Shown in pieces: positions 52,280 through 62,631 of a DNA stretch of 64,000 nt. This stretch comes from Paracoccaceae bacterium (GTDB taxonomy: Bacteria; Pseudomonadota; Alphaproteobacteria; Rhodobacterales; Rhodobacteraceae). A program made the position numbers and the translations under genes. The stretch is from the NCBI GenBank assembly GCA_024742835.1, contig JANSXS010000005.1, positions 52,956-116,955 of the forward strand, given 5' to 3'. The notes beneath the pieces were generated by a model. That model was not told the DNA's origin. It searched no databases and worked only from the letters and a program-made list of their open reading frames with translations. Each line of letters begins with the position of its first letter. The first letter of the stretch is position 1.

Positions 52280-53280
52280 TCAGGCACGTCAAAACAATGG
52301 CTGTACCCCGTCAGCCCGATCGCGCCGCCGGTATGCAGGAACACGATCTTTTCGCCCGCCTTGAAGTGGCCCTTGCGGATAAGGTCGATCAACCCCGCCG
52401 CGCCCTTGGCCGAATAAACCGGGTCCAGCAGGATCGCCTCGTAACGGGCGAAAATGTCTATGGCTTCCAGCGTATCCTCGGCGGGAATGCCGTAGCCGGG
52501 GCCGACATAATCGGTGTTGGCCACCACGTCCTCGCGCGCGACCACACCGGGGCAGCCCAGCTTTTCGGCGGTCTTGACCGCGAGGTTATAGACGTTTGCC
52601 TCTTGCTTGTCCTTGGGCGCGCGCACGCCTATGCCCAAAAGCGGGATTTGCGCGTTCATCGCCTTCAGCCCGGTGATCAGCCCGGCCTGCGTGCCCGCGC
52701 TGCCGGTGGCATGGACGATATGGTTCACGTTCAGGCCCATCGTCACGAACTGGCCCAGCATTTCGAGCGCGCAATTCACATAGCCAAGCGCGCCCGTCGC
52801 GTTCGACCCGCCGCCGGGAATGGTGTAGGCGTTACGTCCCTCGGCGCGGAACTTGTCCGCGACCGTCTCCATCTCTGCGTTCATGTCCAGACCCGCGCCG
52901 CGATGTTCCATCGTCGCGCCATGCAGGTGATCCAGCAGGACATTGCCGTTATACTTGTAATTGTCGTAGTTATAGCCAGTCCGGTCTTCGAGCAGTATAT
53001 GGCAATCCATTCCCATCCGCGCCGCCGCCGCCGCCGTCTGGCGCGCGTGGTTGGATTGGGTGGCACCCTGCGTCAGCACGATATCCGCGCCCTGCGCCTG
53101 TGCCTCGGCCATCAGGAATTCCAGCTTGCGGGTCTTGTTGCCGCCGGTGGACAGCCCCGTGCAGTCATCCCGCTTGATCCAGATCTCTGGCCCGCCCAGA
53201 AAGGCGGACAGGCGCGGCAGCGGCTCCAGCGGGGTGGGCAGATGGGCCAGGTGGACACGGGGAAATTTGGCGAGGTTCAT
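52276..53280 (-). CDS. cuyA: L-cysteate sulfo-lyase-like PLP enzyme (CuyA family)
   Basis: 334 residues of the D-cysteine desulfhydrase/ACC deaminase group. The start [20 protein letters not shown], the PLP lysine in [17 protein letters not shown], and [19 protein letters not shown] with [15 protein letters not shown] follow the CuyA pattern of Roseobacter-group enzymes rather than E. coli DcyD. CuyA cleaves L-cysteate to pyruvate, ammonium and sulfite. It is five bases downstream of an HpsN-like gene and overlaps the racemase gene. D-cysteine desulfhydrase is the alternative. Confidence 0.8.
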   Translation of the reverse strand: MNLAKFPRVHLAHLPTPLEPLPRLSAFLGGPEIWIKRDDCTGLSTGGNKTRKLEFLMAEAQAQGADIVLTQGATQSNHARQTAAAAARMGMDCHILLEDRTGYNYDNYKYNGNVLLDHLHGATMEHRGAGLDMNAEMETVADKFRAEGRNAYTIPGGGSNATGALGYVNCALEMLGQFVTMGLNVNHIVHATGSAGTQAGLITGLKAMNAQIPLLGIGVRAPKDKQEANVYNLAVKTAEKLGCPGVVAREDVVANTDYVGPGYGIPAEDTLEAIDIFARYEAILLDPVYSAKGAAGLIDLIRKGHFKAGEKIVFLHTGGAIGLTGYSHCFDVPE

Positions 53281-53284
53281 GCAG

Positions 53285-54592
53285 TCATCCTTTGGAATTG
53301 GCGGCAAGTTTCACGCTCTGCGGCGCTTTGTCCAGACGAATATCGGCGGCGCGGGCATGGCCCTCCATGCCTTCGGCACGGCTCAGGCTTGCGGTAACGC
53401 GCGCCAGATCGGGCAGGGCGGAATGCTCTACCCGTTGCCATGTGACGGTTTTCAGGAACTTGTGGACCGAAAGCCCGCCGGTATAGCGCGCGGCACCCGA
53501 CGTTGGCAGAACGTGATTGGGGCCAGCCGCCTTGTCGCCGAAGCTGACGGTGGTTTCCGCGCCCACAAACAGCGAGCCGTAGGCGCGCAGGCGGCCCTGC
53601 CACCAATCGGGATCACGGGCCTGCACATGCAGATGCTCGGGCGCTTTCGCGTCGGCATATTGCGCCAGCTCTTCGCGGTTGGAACACAGCACCACCTCGC
53701 CCAGATCGCGCCACGCGGCCTCTGCGGCGCTCCGGTTGGGCTCTGGCAGGGTGGCGATCAGCGCGGGCATCCATTCCAGTACCTTGTGCGCCAGCGGCGC
53801 GTGGGTGGTGGCCAGCCAGACCGGGCTGGTGCTGCCATGTTCGGCCTGACTGACAAGATCGGTCGCCACGGTTTCGGCGTCGGCGCTGTCATCGGCAAGG
53901 ATCAGGCTGTCTGTGGGCCCGGCGAACATGTCGATGCCCACGGGCCCGAAAAGCTGTCGCTTGGCCTCGGCCACATAGGCATTGCCCGGCCCGACAAGGA
54001 TATCCGCCTGCGGCGCGCCGAACATGCCGAAGGCCATCGCGGCAATCCCCTGAACCCCGCCCAGACACAGGATCCTGTCAGCCCGGGCCACATGCATCGC
54101 GTACAGCATCGCATCGGGGATGCCGCTCGCACGGCTTGGGGGTGAGACTGCGGTGATATCCGTGACCCCCGCCATGCGCGCCGTGGCGATAGACATCAAC
54201 GCCGAGGCAACATGCGTGTAGCGCCCGCCGGGCACGTAGCAGCCCGCCGCCTGCACCGGGATCTGGCGCTGTCCCGCCCATAGACCGGGGCGCAGCTCGA
54301 TTTCCATGTCCTGCGCGCTGGCCCGCTGCGCCTGGGCAAAGCGGCGGATATTCTCATGCGCCCAGTCGATATCCGCGCGCAGGTTTTCCGGTACCCGCGC
54401 GATGGCGGCTGTGATCGTTTCCTGTGGCACGGTGACAGGCCCGTTCCACCCATCCAGTTGCCTTGCATACTCCAACGCGGTTTGAGCCCCGCCAAGACGC
54501 AGCCGCGCCAGCATGATCGCCACGGTATCCGACAGGTCGCGTCCGGCCTCCGGGGGCGGTTGCAGGGCGGGTTTCAGTGGTGTGATGGGCAT
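53285..54592 (-). CDS. hpsN: HisD-family dehydrogenase, HpsN-like (sulfopropanediol 3-dehydrogenase)
   Basis: 435 residues. The HisD fold is clear, but the subgroup marks are those of HpsN, not histidinol dehydrogenase: [38 protein letters not shown] and [16 protein letters not shown], with [13 protein letters not shown] and [17 protein letters not shown] for the metal and substrate. HpsN oxidises dihydroxypropanesulfonate to 3-sulfolactate. AAGGAG lies about eight bases before the ATG. It begins the operon with cuyA and the racemase. The specific substrate is an inference from subgroup resemblance and context. Confidence 0.75.
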   Translation of the reverse strand: MPITPLKPALQPPPEAGRDLSDTVAIMLARLRLGGAQTALEYARQLDGWNGPVTVPQETITAAIARVPENLRADIDWAHENIRRFAQAQRASAQDMEIELRPGLWAGQRQIPVQAAGCYVPGGRYTHVASALMSIATARMAGVTDITAVSPPSRASGIPDAMLYAMHVARADRILCLGGVQGIAAMAFGMFGAPQADILVGPGNAYVAEAKRQLFGPVGIDMFAGPTDSLILADDSADAETVATDLVSQAEHGSTSPVWLATTHAPLAHKVLEWMPALIATLPEPNRSAAEAAWRDLGEVVLCSNREELAQYADAKAPEHLHVQARDPDWWQGRLRAYGSLFVGAETTVSFGDKAAGPNHVLPTSGAARYTGGLSVHKFLKTVTWQRVEHSALPDLARVTASLSRAEGMEGHARAADIRLDKAPQSVKLAANSKG

Positions 54593-54826
54593 GGCGCACT
54601 CTCCTTGTGTCTGGATTGCGCCGCTTCGGGCCATCAGACAAGCGGTTTGGCCGGGCGCGTGGGCTGTTTTTGACGCCGCCGAAAGCGCGCTTCGGAAAAC
54701 CCGAATAAAGATGAAAGTGCGGGGGCGGGACAGGTCATACCGGGCCATCCCTTGAGTTCCGGTCGCCGCGGGTGAATGCTGTGCCAAGCCATGTCGCATG
54801 ACCCGCAAAAGGAGCGCCGCCTTGCC

Positions 54827-55519
54827 ATGACAAACATCGTGATCCTGACAGGGGCGGGCATATCCGCCGAAAGCGGGCTGGGCACCTTCCGCGATGCGCA
54901 GGGCCTTTGGGCGCAACACCGGATCGAGGATGTGGCCACGCCCGAGGGCTTCGCGCGCGATCCCGCGCTTGTGCATGACTTTTACAACACCCGGCGCGCC
55001 GAGGCCGCAAAGGCCCGCCCCAACGCCGCGCATCAGGCGCTGGCGCGGCTGGAAAACCTGTATAGCGGTGAGGTGCTGATCATCACCCAGAACGTGGACG
55101 GCCTGCACGAGGCCGCCGGCAGCCGCAATGTCCTGCATATGCACGGGCAGCTTGACGGCGCGCTTTGCCATGCCTGCGATCACCGCTGGCCCGCCCCGCC
55201 GATGATGCGCCCCGAAGATGCCTGCCCGGCCTGCGGTGGGCAGGCGACGCGCCCCGATGTCGTGTGGTTCGGCGAGATCCCCTATCACATGGACCGCATA
55301 GATCCGGCGCTGAACACCGCCGATATCTTTGCTGCGATCGGCACCTCCGGAAATGTGTTCCCGGCGGCGGCCTACGGCCAGCACGCGCGCCGGATGGGGG
55401 CGCATACGGTCGAGTTCAACACCCAGATTTCCGCCGCCAGCCGGGATTTCGCCGAGCATCATCGCGGCCCCGCCAGCTTTACGGTGGCGCAATGGGTAGA
55501 CGAGCTGCTTTGCGTCTGA
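54827..55519 (+). CDS. cobB: NAD-dependent protein deacylase (sirtuin, CobB type)
   Basis: 230 residues; removes acyl groups from lysine using NAD+. Motifs: GAGISAESGLGTFRDAQGLW, the catalytic block TQNVDGLHEAAGS with the catalytic His in HMHGQLDGALC, a zinc site CHAC...CPAC, and GTSGNVFPAA. ATG 54827 follows AAAAGGAG at a somewhat long spacing; an in-frame ATG at 54791 is possible. Divergent from hpsN. Confidence 0.92.
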   Translation: MTNIVILTGAGISAESGLGTFRDAQGLWAQHRIEDVATPEGFARDPALVHDFYNTRRAEAAKARPNAAHQALARLENLYSGEVLIITQNVDGLHEAAGSRNVLHMHGQLDGALCHACDHRWPAPPMMRPEDACPACGGQATRPDVVWFGEIPYHMDRIDPALNTADIFAAIGTSGNVFPAAAYGQHARRMGAHTVEFNTQISAASRDFAEHHRGPASFTVAQWVDELLCV

Positions 55520-55739
55520 GCGGTTGTCCAAGCGTCAAGTTTGTGCTTGAGACGCGCGCGGACCCGGTTTATCCAGCGCGAGCATGACCAAAGGGCCGTC
55601 ATCTCCCGCGACCCGGTGCCGACGCGCCTGACGCCGCTTTGCCGTCCCGCGCGCGCCTGCCGCGCATCTTCCCTTTGAATGATTGACGAACGCCCGCCCT
55701 TGCGGCACTCATCGTAGCCTGATCCAAGAGGAAACCGCC

Positions 55740-56933
55740 ATGATCGCCTCCGTTCTGCCGACCTATTCCCGCGCGCCGCTCGCTTTTGTCAAGGGCGAGG
55801 GCAGCTGGCTGATCGAGGCCGATGGCCGCCGATTTCTGGATCTGGGCGCTGGCATCGCTGTCAACGCGCTGGGCCATGCGCACCCTGCGCTGGTCGCGGC
55901 GCTGACCGAACAGGCGGGGCAGCTTTGGCATACCTCCAACCTTTACCAGATCCCGCGCCAGCAAGAGCTGGCCGACAAGCTTGTGGCGGCGACCTTTGCC
56001 GATACCGTCTTTTTCACCAATTCCGGCACGGAATCCTGTGAACTGGCGGTCAAGATGGCGCGCAAGCATTTCTTCGATGCCGGTCAGCCCGACCGGGTCG
56101 AGATCATCGCGTTCGAAGGCTCGTTTCACGGTCGCTCTTCTGCCGGGATCGCGGCGGCGGGCTCGGAAAAGATGACCAAGGGTTTTGGCCCGCTTCTGCC
56201 GGGGTTCCGTCATGTGCCCTTCGGCGATCATGATGCGCTTCATGCCGCGATCAATGCCAAGACCGCCGCCATCCTGATCGAACCCATACAGGGCGAAGGC
56301 GGCATCCGCCCGGTGCCCGATCACTGCCTTCAGGGTCTGCGCGCGCTATGCGATGAGAAAGGCATCCTGCTCATTCATGACGAGGTGCAATGCGGCATGG
56401 GCCGCACGGGGCGGCTTTTCGCGCATGAATGGGCCGGGGCCGCGCCTGATATCATGATGGTGGCCAAGGGCATCGGCGGGGGCTTTCCGCTGGGTGCGGT
56501 TCTGGCCACGGAACACGCCGCGTCGGGCATGACCGCCGGTACGCATGGCTCCACCTATGGCGGCAACCCGCTGGGCTGTGCCGTGGGTTGCGCGGTGATG
56601 GACGTGATGACCGCGCCAGAGTTCCTGCCCGAGGTCAGCCGCAAATCCGGCCTGCTGCGCCAGAAGCTCGAAGCGCTGGTCGCCGCACACCCGGATGTGT
56701 TCGAGAGCGTGCGCGGCGCGGGGCTGATGCTTGGCCTGCAATGCCGTCTGCCCAATACGGACGTGGTCGCCGCCAATTACGAAGCGCTACTCTGCACCGT
56801 GCCGGCGGGCGACAACGTGGTGCGCCTGTTGCCGCCGCTGACCATCTCGGACGAGGACATCGCGCTGGCCGTGATCCGCCTTGATGCCGCCGCCTCGTCC
56901 CTTGCTTCGCGGAGTGAACCGGTCCGCGCCTGA
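55740..56933 (+). CDS. argD: Acetylornithine/succinyldiaminopimelate transaminase
   Basis: 397 residues, a class III PLP aminotransferase of the arginine pathway. Blocks: [43 protein letters not shown] and the PLP lysine in [19 protein letters not shown] lies before the ATG. argF follows 113 bases downstream, so they are likely one operon; the gap holds an AT-poor stretch with no gene. Confidence 0.94.
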   Translation: MIASVLPTYSRAPLAFVKGEGSWLIEADGRRFLDLGAGIAVNALGHAHPALVAALTEQAGQLWHTSNLYQIPRQQELADKLVAATFADTVFFTNSGTESCELAVKMARKHFFDAGQPDRVEIIAFEGSFHGRSSAGIAAAGSEKMTKGFGPLLPGFRHVPFGDHDALHAAINAKTAAILIEPIQGEGGIRPVPDHCLQGLRALCDEKGILLIHDEVQCGMGRTGRLFAHEWAGAAPDIMMVAKGIGGGFPLGAVLATEHAASGMTAGTHGSTYGGNPLGCAVGCAVMDVMTAPEFLPEVSRKSGLLRQKLEALVAAHPDVFESVRGAGLMLGLQCRLPNTDVVAANYEALLCTVPAGDNVVRLLPPLTISDEDIALAVIRLDAAASSLASRSEPVRA

Positions 56934-57046
56934 TCCTTCATCTTGCCAGAAACATCCCGGGGGACTCCCTTGACGCGCCATTGGTCCAAGCGACAATGGC
57001 GACGGCCAGAGCCCCCGCTACGCCGACAGCCAGAAAGCCCGTACAG

Positions 57047-57973
57047 ATGACCCATTTTCTCGACATTCACAAAACCGACCAGACAGCCCTGCGCGGCATG
57101 ATCGACGCCGCACGCCGCATCAAGGACGCGCGCCGGGGACAGCCGCGCGGGATGCCCGATGCCGATCAGCCGCTGGCAGGGCACATGGTTGCGCTGATCT
57201 TCAAGAAACCCTCGACCCGCACCCGTGTCAGCTTTGACGTGGGCGTGCGTCAGATGGGCGGGCAGACGATGGTTCTGTCGGGCACGGACATGCAGCTTGG
57301 CCACGGCGAGACCATCGCGGACACCGCCCGCGTGCTGTCGCGCTATGTGGATCTTATCATGATCCGCACTTTCGACGAGGCTGTGCTGAACGAGATGGCC
57401 GAATATGCCGATGTGCCGGTGATCAACGGCCTGACCGATCGTACCCATCCCTGCCAGATCATGGCCGATATCCTGACCTATGAAGAACATCGCGGGCCTA
57501 TCGCGGGCAAGAAGGTCGTGTGGACAGGCGACGGTAACAATGTCTGTTCTTCTTTTCTGCACGCTGCCGGGCAGTTCGGTTTCGACCTGACCTTCACCGG
57601 CCCCGCGCCGCTTGATCCCGAACCCGAATTCGTGGGCTTTGCCCGCAACAAGGGCGCTCGGGTCACGATCGAACGCGATCCGGTCAAGGCGGTCGAGGGC
57701 GCGGATCTGGTGGTCACGGATACCTGGGTGTCGATGCATGACAGCCAGTCCAGCAAGGAACGCCGGCACAACCTGCTGCGTGGCTACCAGGTCAACGAGG
57801 CGCTCATGGCCCATGCCAAGCCCGATGCGCTGTTCATGCATTGCCTGCCCGCCCACCGCGAGGACGAGGCGACCGGCGGCGTCATGGACGGGCCGCAATC
57901 GGTCATCTTCGACGAGGCAGAAAACCGCCTGCACGCGCAAAAGGCGATCATGCGCTGGTGCCTCGGTAAATAA
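57047..57973 (+). CDS. argF: Ornithine carbamoyltransferase
   Basis: 308 residues; makes citrulline from ornithine and carbamoyl phosphate. Signatures: [15 protein letters not shown] (SxRTR), [13 protein letters not shown] (HPCQ) and the ornithine-site [13 protein letters not shown] 57047 matches the family start ([11 protein letters not shown]); an upstream in-frame start would add 22 unlikely residues. It is convergent with hrpB with a 19-base gap. Confidence 0.95.
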   Translation: MTHFLDIHKTDQTALRGMIDAARRIKDARRGQPRGMPDADQPLAGHMVALIFKKPSTRTRVSFDVGVRQMGGQTMVLSGTDMQLGHGETIADTARVLSRYVDLIMIRTFDEAVLNEMAEYADVPVINGLTDRTHPCQIMADILTYEEHRGPIAGKKVVWTGDGNNVCSSFLHAAGQFGFDLTFTGPAPLDPEPEFVGFARNKGARVTIERDPVKAVEGADLVVTDTWVSMHDSQSSKERRHNLLRGYQVNEALMAHAKPDALFMHCLPAHREDEATGGVMDGPQSVIFDEAENRLHAQKAIMRWCLGK

Positions 57974-57992
57974 CTGACAGTATAGCGCCGGG

Positions 57993-60443
57993 CTATTGAC
58001 GGCGCTTGGCGCGCAGTGTCGGATCCGCCTGTGTCGGATCCTCGGGCCAGGGGTGCCGGGGATAGCGCCCGCGCATGTCCTTGCGCACATCCGCGTAAGA
58101 GCTTTGCCAGAACCCCGGCAGATCCATCGTGGTCTGCACAGGGCGGCCTGCTGGGGATAGCAGCGTGACGCGCAAGGGCTGTCCGGCCACCGTGGGCTGC
58201 GTCACCTGCCCGAACATCTCTTGCAGGCGCAGCGCGATTTCTGGGTGCTCGCCGCTGTAATCAATCGCGATCTCGCGCCCCAGCGGCGTGGTGAACCGGC
58301 CCGGCACCTCGCGGTCGAGGCGCTGCATCTGTTCCCAGTCCAGCGTGGCGCGCAGCGCATCCAGCATGTCAAAGCGTTTCCAGTCCTGCGCCGTCCTGAC
58401 CCCGCCAAGAAAGGGCAGCAGCCAGTCTTCCAGCCGGGTCATCAGCACAGCCTCGCCCAGATCGGGAAAGCTGTCATCTGCCTGCCGCATCAGGGCCACT
58501 CGTGCGGCAAAGCGGCGGGCAGGGTCGCGCCAGCCAAGGCCAAGCTCGCGCACGCCGTCCAGCATGGCGCGGGCCACGGCCTCGGGTGGCGCATCCTTCC
58601 AGATGCGGTCATCCAGAACCAGCGCACCAAGCCGCTCCTGCCGCCGGGCGCTCACCTGCGCCTGCCGTTTGTCCCAGATGCAGATGTTCTGCCACCGGAT
58701 TTGATCGGCGAAAAGCCGGCGCAGTTCCGGCTCGGAAATGTCGATGGCCTGCCGGATGCGTGCTTCGCGCGGGTTGCCGTCCAGATCGGTCGCCACGATC
58801 AGGCGCGCGCCCGCCAGCGGGTCGCTTTCGGGCAGGATCGCGCCCTTGCCGCCTGACAGCACGTAGCGCGGCGCGTCGCCCTTGCGGCGCAGCCCGATCC
58901 GGTCTGGATAGGCGAGCGCGGCCATTTCGGCATCGCTCATCCCGCCCTTGCGCGCGGGCTTCGCCTGAGCCCGCAGGCGCCGTGCCTCGGTGCGGATACG
59001 CTCGACCGCGCCGCGATTGGCCGGATACGGATGCCGCTCTGCATAGGCGCGCGGATCGCGCAGCGCCTCCAGCCGCAGGGCCAGATCCACGGGGGCATCA
59101 CGGGGCAGGGGATCGCGATCCGCCATCAGCGCCGCCAGCGTTGCCGCCTCCGCCCCGGCCCGTGCCAGCATGTGCGCAAGCCGCGGATGCAGCGGCAGCC
59201 CGGCCAGATCGCGCCCATGCGCCGTGATCAGCCCCTTGTCATCCAAAGCGCCCAGCATGTGCAGCAGGCCCTGCGCCTCGGTGAAACTGGCGGGATTGGG
59301 CTGCGTGACAAAAGGCATTTCGCCCGGTGCCGCGCCCCAAAGCGCCAGATCAAGCGCCAGCCCGGCGAGATCCGCCGCCTCGATCTCTGGCGGCGGAAAG
59401 GCGGGCAGGGCGCCGTCCTCTCCCTTGCTCCAGAGGCGGTAACACGCACCCTCCGCCACGCGCCCGGCGCGTCCGGCGCGCTGCGTGGCCTCGGCGCGGG
59501 TCACGGGTTCCGTGACCAGCCGCGACATGCCGCTGCCGGGATCGAACCGCGCGCGGCGCGCCCGCCCGCCATCCACCACAACACGGATATCCTCGATGGT
59601 CAGCGAAGTTTCGGCGATCGCGGTCGCCAGCACGATCTTGCGCCCCATTGCCACCGGCGCGATGGCGGCGCGTTGCCGGGCGAAGTCCATTGCCCCGAAA
59701 AGTGGGCGGATGGCGCAATCTGCGGGCAGGCGTCCTTGCAGCAGGCGCTCGACCCGGCGAATTTCGCCCTCGCCCGGCAGGAAGACGAGTACGCCGCCTG
59801 TCGTGTTCTGCGTGGCCTCGACCACCAGATCCGCCAGCGCCTGATCCCACCGGGCCGTTTTCGGCAAGGGCCGGGGCAGGTGCCGGATATCCACAAGATA
59901 GGCGCGCCCTTCGGAGGTGATGACCGGTGCCCGCATCAGATCTGCCACCGGCCCGGCATCCAGCGTGGCGGACATGGCCAGCAGCAGCAGGTCGTTGCGC
60001 AGCGCGCCCGCGATCTCAAGGCAAAGCGCGAGTCCCAGATCGGCGTTAAGCGAGCGTTCGTGAAACTCGTCGAAGATCACCGCGCCGATGCCGCGCAATT
60101 CCGGGTCACGCTGGATCCGGCGGGTCAGGATGCCTTCGGTCACGACCTCGATACGGGTGGCGTCCGATACCTTTGCCTCGCCGCGCACGGCGTAGCCGAC
60201 AGTTTGCCCCACAGGCTCTCCCAGAGTATCGGCCATTCGTTCGGCGGCAGCGCGCGCGGCCAGTCGGCGCGGCTCCAGCATCACGATCCGCCCCGCGCAC
60301 AGCCCGGCGCGCAGCATTTCCAGCGGGACGACCGTGGTCTTGCCCGCGCCCGGCGGGGCCTGAAGCACGGCGCGCCTGCCTGACCGCAAGGCGCGTGTCA
60401 GCTCGGGCAGGGCATCGTGGATTGGAAGGTGTTGGCGCGACAT
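57993..60443 (-). CDS. hrpB: ATP-dependent helicase HrpB
   Basis: 816 residues, a DEAH-box family RNA helicase-like protein. Motifs: QAPPGAGKTTVVPLE (I), VIFDEFHERSLNADL (II, the HrpB DEFH form), AMSATLDAG (III) and QRAGRAGRV (VI), then HA2/OB-like and HrpB C-terminal domains. In proteobacteria its role is not firmly known. ATG 60443 (MSRQHLPIHDALPEL) is the family start; the frame upstream of it is open but not conserved in type. The start lies 125 bases from divergent meaB. Confidence 0.94.
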   Translation of the reverse strand: MSRQHLPIHDALPELTRALRSGRRAVLQAPPGAGKTTVVPLEMLRAGLCAGRIVMLEPRRLAARAAAERMADTLGEPVGQTVGYAVRGEAKVSDATRIEVVTEGILTRRIQRDPELRGIGAVIFDEFHERSLNADLGLALCLEIAGALRNDLLLLAMSATLDAGPVADLMRAPVITSEGRAYLVDIRHLPRPLPKTARWDQALADLVVEATQNTTGGVLVFLPGEGEIRRVERLLQGRLPADCAIRPLFGAMDFARQRAAIAPVAMGRKIVLATAIAETSLTIEDIRVVVDGGRARRARFDPGSGMSRLVTEPVTRAEATQRAGRAGRVAEGACYRLWSKGEDGALPAFPPPEIEAADLAGLALDLALWGAAPGEMPFVTQPNPASFTEAQGLLHMLGALDDKGLITAHGRDLAGLPLHPRLAHMLARAGAEAATLAALMADRDPLPRDAPVDLALRLEALRDPRAYAERHPYPANRGAVERIRTEARRLRAQAKPARKGGMSDAEMAALAYPDRIGLRRKGDAPRYVLSGGKGAILPESDPLAGARLIVATDLDGNPREARIRQAIDISEPELRRLFADQIRWQNICIWDKRQAQVSARRQERLGALVLDDRIWKDAPPEAVARAMLDGVRELGLGWRDPARRFAARVALMRQADDSFPDLGEAVLMTRLEDWLLPFLGGVRTAQDWKRFDMLDALRATLDWEQMQRLDREVPGRFTTPLGREIAIDYSGEHPEIALRLQEMFGQVTQPTVAGQPLRVTLLSPAGRPVQTTMDLPGFWQSSYADVRKDMRGRYPRHPWPEDPTQADPTLRAKRRQ

Positions 60444-60567
60444 GGCGATCTTATCGGCCAAAGCAGGGCCGGTTTCCAGTGCGCGGCGCCACGGCTGGAC
60501 ATTTCGGGGTGGAGTGGGGCAAAACGCAGAGGCCGCGATATCGCCAACTGCTGAAAGGGTCCATCGC

Positions 60568-61548
60568 ATGACCGACACCAAAGAGCTTGCCAGCAAGGTT
60601 CTGTCCGGTGACCGCCGCGCGCTGGCGCGGGCCATCACCTTGGTGGAAAGCGGGCGCGCGGATCACCGCGAGGCGGCGCTTGACGTGTTGGAGCGGTTGA
60701 ACGCCACCGACCGGCAGGCGATTCGGATCGGCCTGTCGGGTACGCCCGGCGTGGGCAAATCCACCTTCATAGAGGCGTTCGGCATGATGCTGACGGCGCA
60801 GGGGCTGCGGGTGGCGGTACTGGCCGTCGACCCTAGCTCGGCGCGCTCGGGCGGCTCTATCCTTGGTGACAAGACGCGGATGGAGCTGCTCAGCCGCAAT
60901 CCTGACGCTTTCATCCGCCCGTCACCCAGCCAGAGCCATCTGGGCGGCGTGGCGCGCCGCACGCGTGAGGCGGTGCGGCTGTGCGAGGCGGCGGGATTCG
61001 ACGTGGTGCTGATCGAGACGGTGGGCGTGGGACAGTCGGAAACCGTGGTGGCGGAGATGTCCGACTTGTTCATCCTGTTGTTGGCCCCTGCTGGTGGGGA
61101 CGAGCTTCAGGGGGTCAAGCGCGGCATCATGGAAATGGCCGACATGATCCTGATCAACAAGGCGGACGGGGATCTGAAACCGGCGGCGACGCGGACCTGT
61201 TCGGATTACGCGGGCGCGCTGCGGCTCTTGCGCAAACGCCCGCAGGATCCCGCGGGCTTTCCAAAAGCGATGATGGTCTCGGCGCTGCATGATGACGGGC
61301 TGGCAACGGCGTGGGAAGAAATGACGGCGCTGACCGAGTGGCGCCGCGCGGAGGGTCATTTCGAGGCAAGGCGCGCGGCGCAGGCGCGGTACTGGTTCAA
61401 CGAGGAAGTCAAGCGCGGGTTGCTGGCCCAGCTTGAGACACCGCAGGCGCGCGAGGCGATGGCAAGCGCTGCCGCTGCCGTGGCCGAGGGGCGCATTACA
61501 CCCACGGTCGCGGCGCGTGATGTGCTGGATATGGTGCGCAAGGGCTGA
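60568..61548 (+). CDS. meaB: MeaB/ArgK-type G3E GTPase
   Basis: 326 residues; guards and assists loading of adenosylcobalamin on methylmalonyl-CoA mutase. Walker A SGTPGVGKSTFIEAFG, AVDPSSARSGGSILGDKTRM, ETVGVGQSET and the guanine-specificity NKADGDLKP are typical. The mutase itself is not in the window. GAAAGGG lies upstream of the ATG. Links to cobalamin use, whose synthesis genes are partly encoded at 22-24 kb. Confidence 0.93.
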   Translation: MTDTKELASKVLSGDRRALARAITLVESGRADHREAALDVLERLNATDRQAIRIGLSGTPGVGKSTFIEAFGMMLTAQGLRVAVLAVDPSSARSGGSILGDKTRMELLSRNPDAFIRPSPSQSHLGGVARRTREAVRLCEAAGFDVVLIETVGVGQSETVVAEMSDLFILLLAPAGGDELQGVKRGIMEMADMILINKADGDLKPAATRTCSDYAGALRLLRKRPQDPAGFPKAMMVSALHDDGLATAWEEMTALTEWRRAEGHFEARRAAQARYWFNEEVKRGLLAQLETPQAREAMASAAAAVAEGRITPTVAARDVLDMVRKG

Positions 61549-61617
61549 TCCCTTTGACGCAACGCACAAGGCCCGCGCCTTGGCGCGGACCTGTGGCGGT
61601 TTCCGGCGGGCCGGTGA

Positions 61618-62538
61618 TCAGACCGCAAGGTTCGGGATGATCTGCTTTTTGCGGCTCATCACGCCGGGTAGAACAACCGTGTCGCCGGTTGCCGTGGTGC
61701 CAAAGCTTTTCTCGGCCACTGTCTTGACCAGCTCGTTGGGCACCAGAAGCGTGGCTTGCTCGTTCAGGATATCCACAACGAAGAGCAGCACCTGATCGAC
61801 ACCATCCTCGGTGGCAACGGTGGTCATGCTGTCCATCAGGCTGTCCTTGCGGTTCAGCACCATGTCGGGCGCGGTGGTTTCCAGAACCGAAACGCGGAAC
61901 CTGGTATCGCCGACGGCATATTCCTTGCTGTCCATGCGCAGCAGTTCGGCATCCGAAAAGGCGCTGACATCGGATTTGGCGGCGAACATCTCGGCGGCAT
62001 AGGCACTGATATCAAGGCCAAGCTGCGCGGCAAGCTGTTCGGCCACGGCGCGGTCATGGTCCGTGGTTGTGGGCGAGCGGAATTCCAGCGTGTCGCTGAG
62101 GATGCAGGTCAGCGCCGTGGCCTTTGCCCATTCCGGCAGGCGCGCGGCGTCTTCGCCCATCAGGTCGAGCATGATCGTCGCGGTACAGGCAAGCGGGCGG
62201 ATGGTGATGTCGATCGGCCCCTTGGTTTCCAGCCCGCCGACCAGTTTGTGGTGGTCGATGATCGCGCTCAGGTCCGCGCCGTTGATATTGGCGGGCAGTT
62301 CGGCCGGGTTGTTGGTGTCCACCACGACGCAGGGCTGGCTGTCATCGACATCCGCGATAATGCGCGGCTTGGGCAGGTTCCAGCGCTCCAGCAGGAAGGC
62401 GGCTTCGGTGTTGGGCTCGCCCAGCAGAACAGCCTCGGCCTTGATGCCTTTGACTTCGTTGAGATACCAGGCCCAGAGGATTGGGGAGCCGGTAGAATCC
62501 GTGTCGGGGGATTTATGCCCGAAAACAAGTGTGGTCAT
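61618..62538 (-). CDS. ppaC: Manganese-dependent inorganic pyrophosphatase
   Basis: 306 residues, family II (DHH-type) pyrophosphatase. Motifs: FGHKSPDTDSTGS, VVDTNNPAE, IIDHHKLVG (the DHH) and the C-terminal substrate loop MSRKKQIIP. This cobalt/manganese enzyme replaces or supplements the family I Ppa. A GC-rich imperfect hairpin without T run lies between it and convergent meaB. Confidence 0.95.
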   Translation of the reverse strand: MTTLVFGHKSPDTDSTGSPILWAWYLNEVKGIKAEAVLLGEPNTEAAFLLERWNLPKPRIIADVDDSQPCVVVDTNNPAELPANINGADLSAIIDHHKLVGGLETKGPIDITIRPLACTATIMLDLMGEDAARLPEWAKATALTCILSDTLEFRSPTTTDHDRAVAEQLAAQLGLDISAYAAEMFAAKSDVSAFSDAELLRMDSKEYAVGDTRFRVSVLETTAPDMVLNRKDSLMDSMTTVATEDGVDQVLLFVVDILNEQATLLVPNELVKTVAEKSFGTTATGDTVVLPGVMSRKKQIIPNLAV

Positions 62539-62631
62539 ATCACTTTTTCCTTTGGTGGGGTCGATTTTCGCGCCTTATAGGGCCGCGTGACAGGCTTGTC
62601 ACCAGCCCTGTATGCGGCCAATGTGCGGCGC

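Noticed and set aside
54593..55531. Long open minus-strand frame opposite the sirtuin gene, continuous with hpsN
   Set aside because: It is the shadow of the GC-rich sirtuin gene; the HpsN homology begins at the ATG at 54592 with a good ribosome-binding site.
61560..61605. Terminator between meaB and ppaC
   Set aside because: A GC-rich imperfect hairpin (GGCCCGCGCC/GGCGCGGACC) is present but with a mismatch and no T run on either strand.
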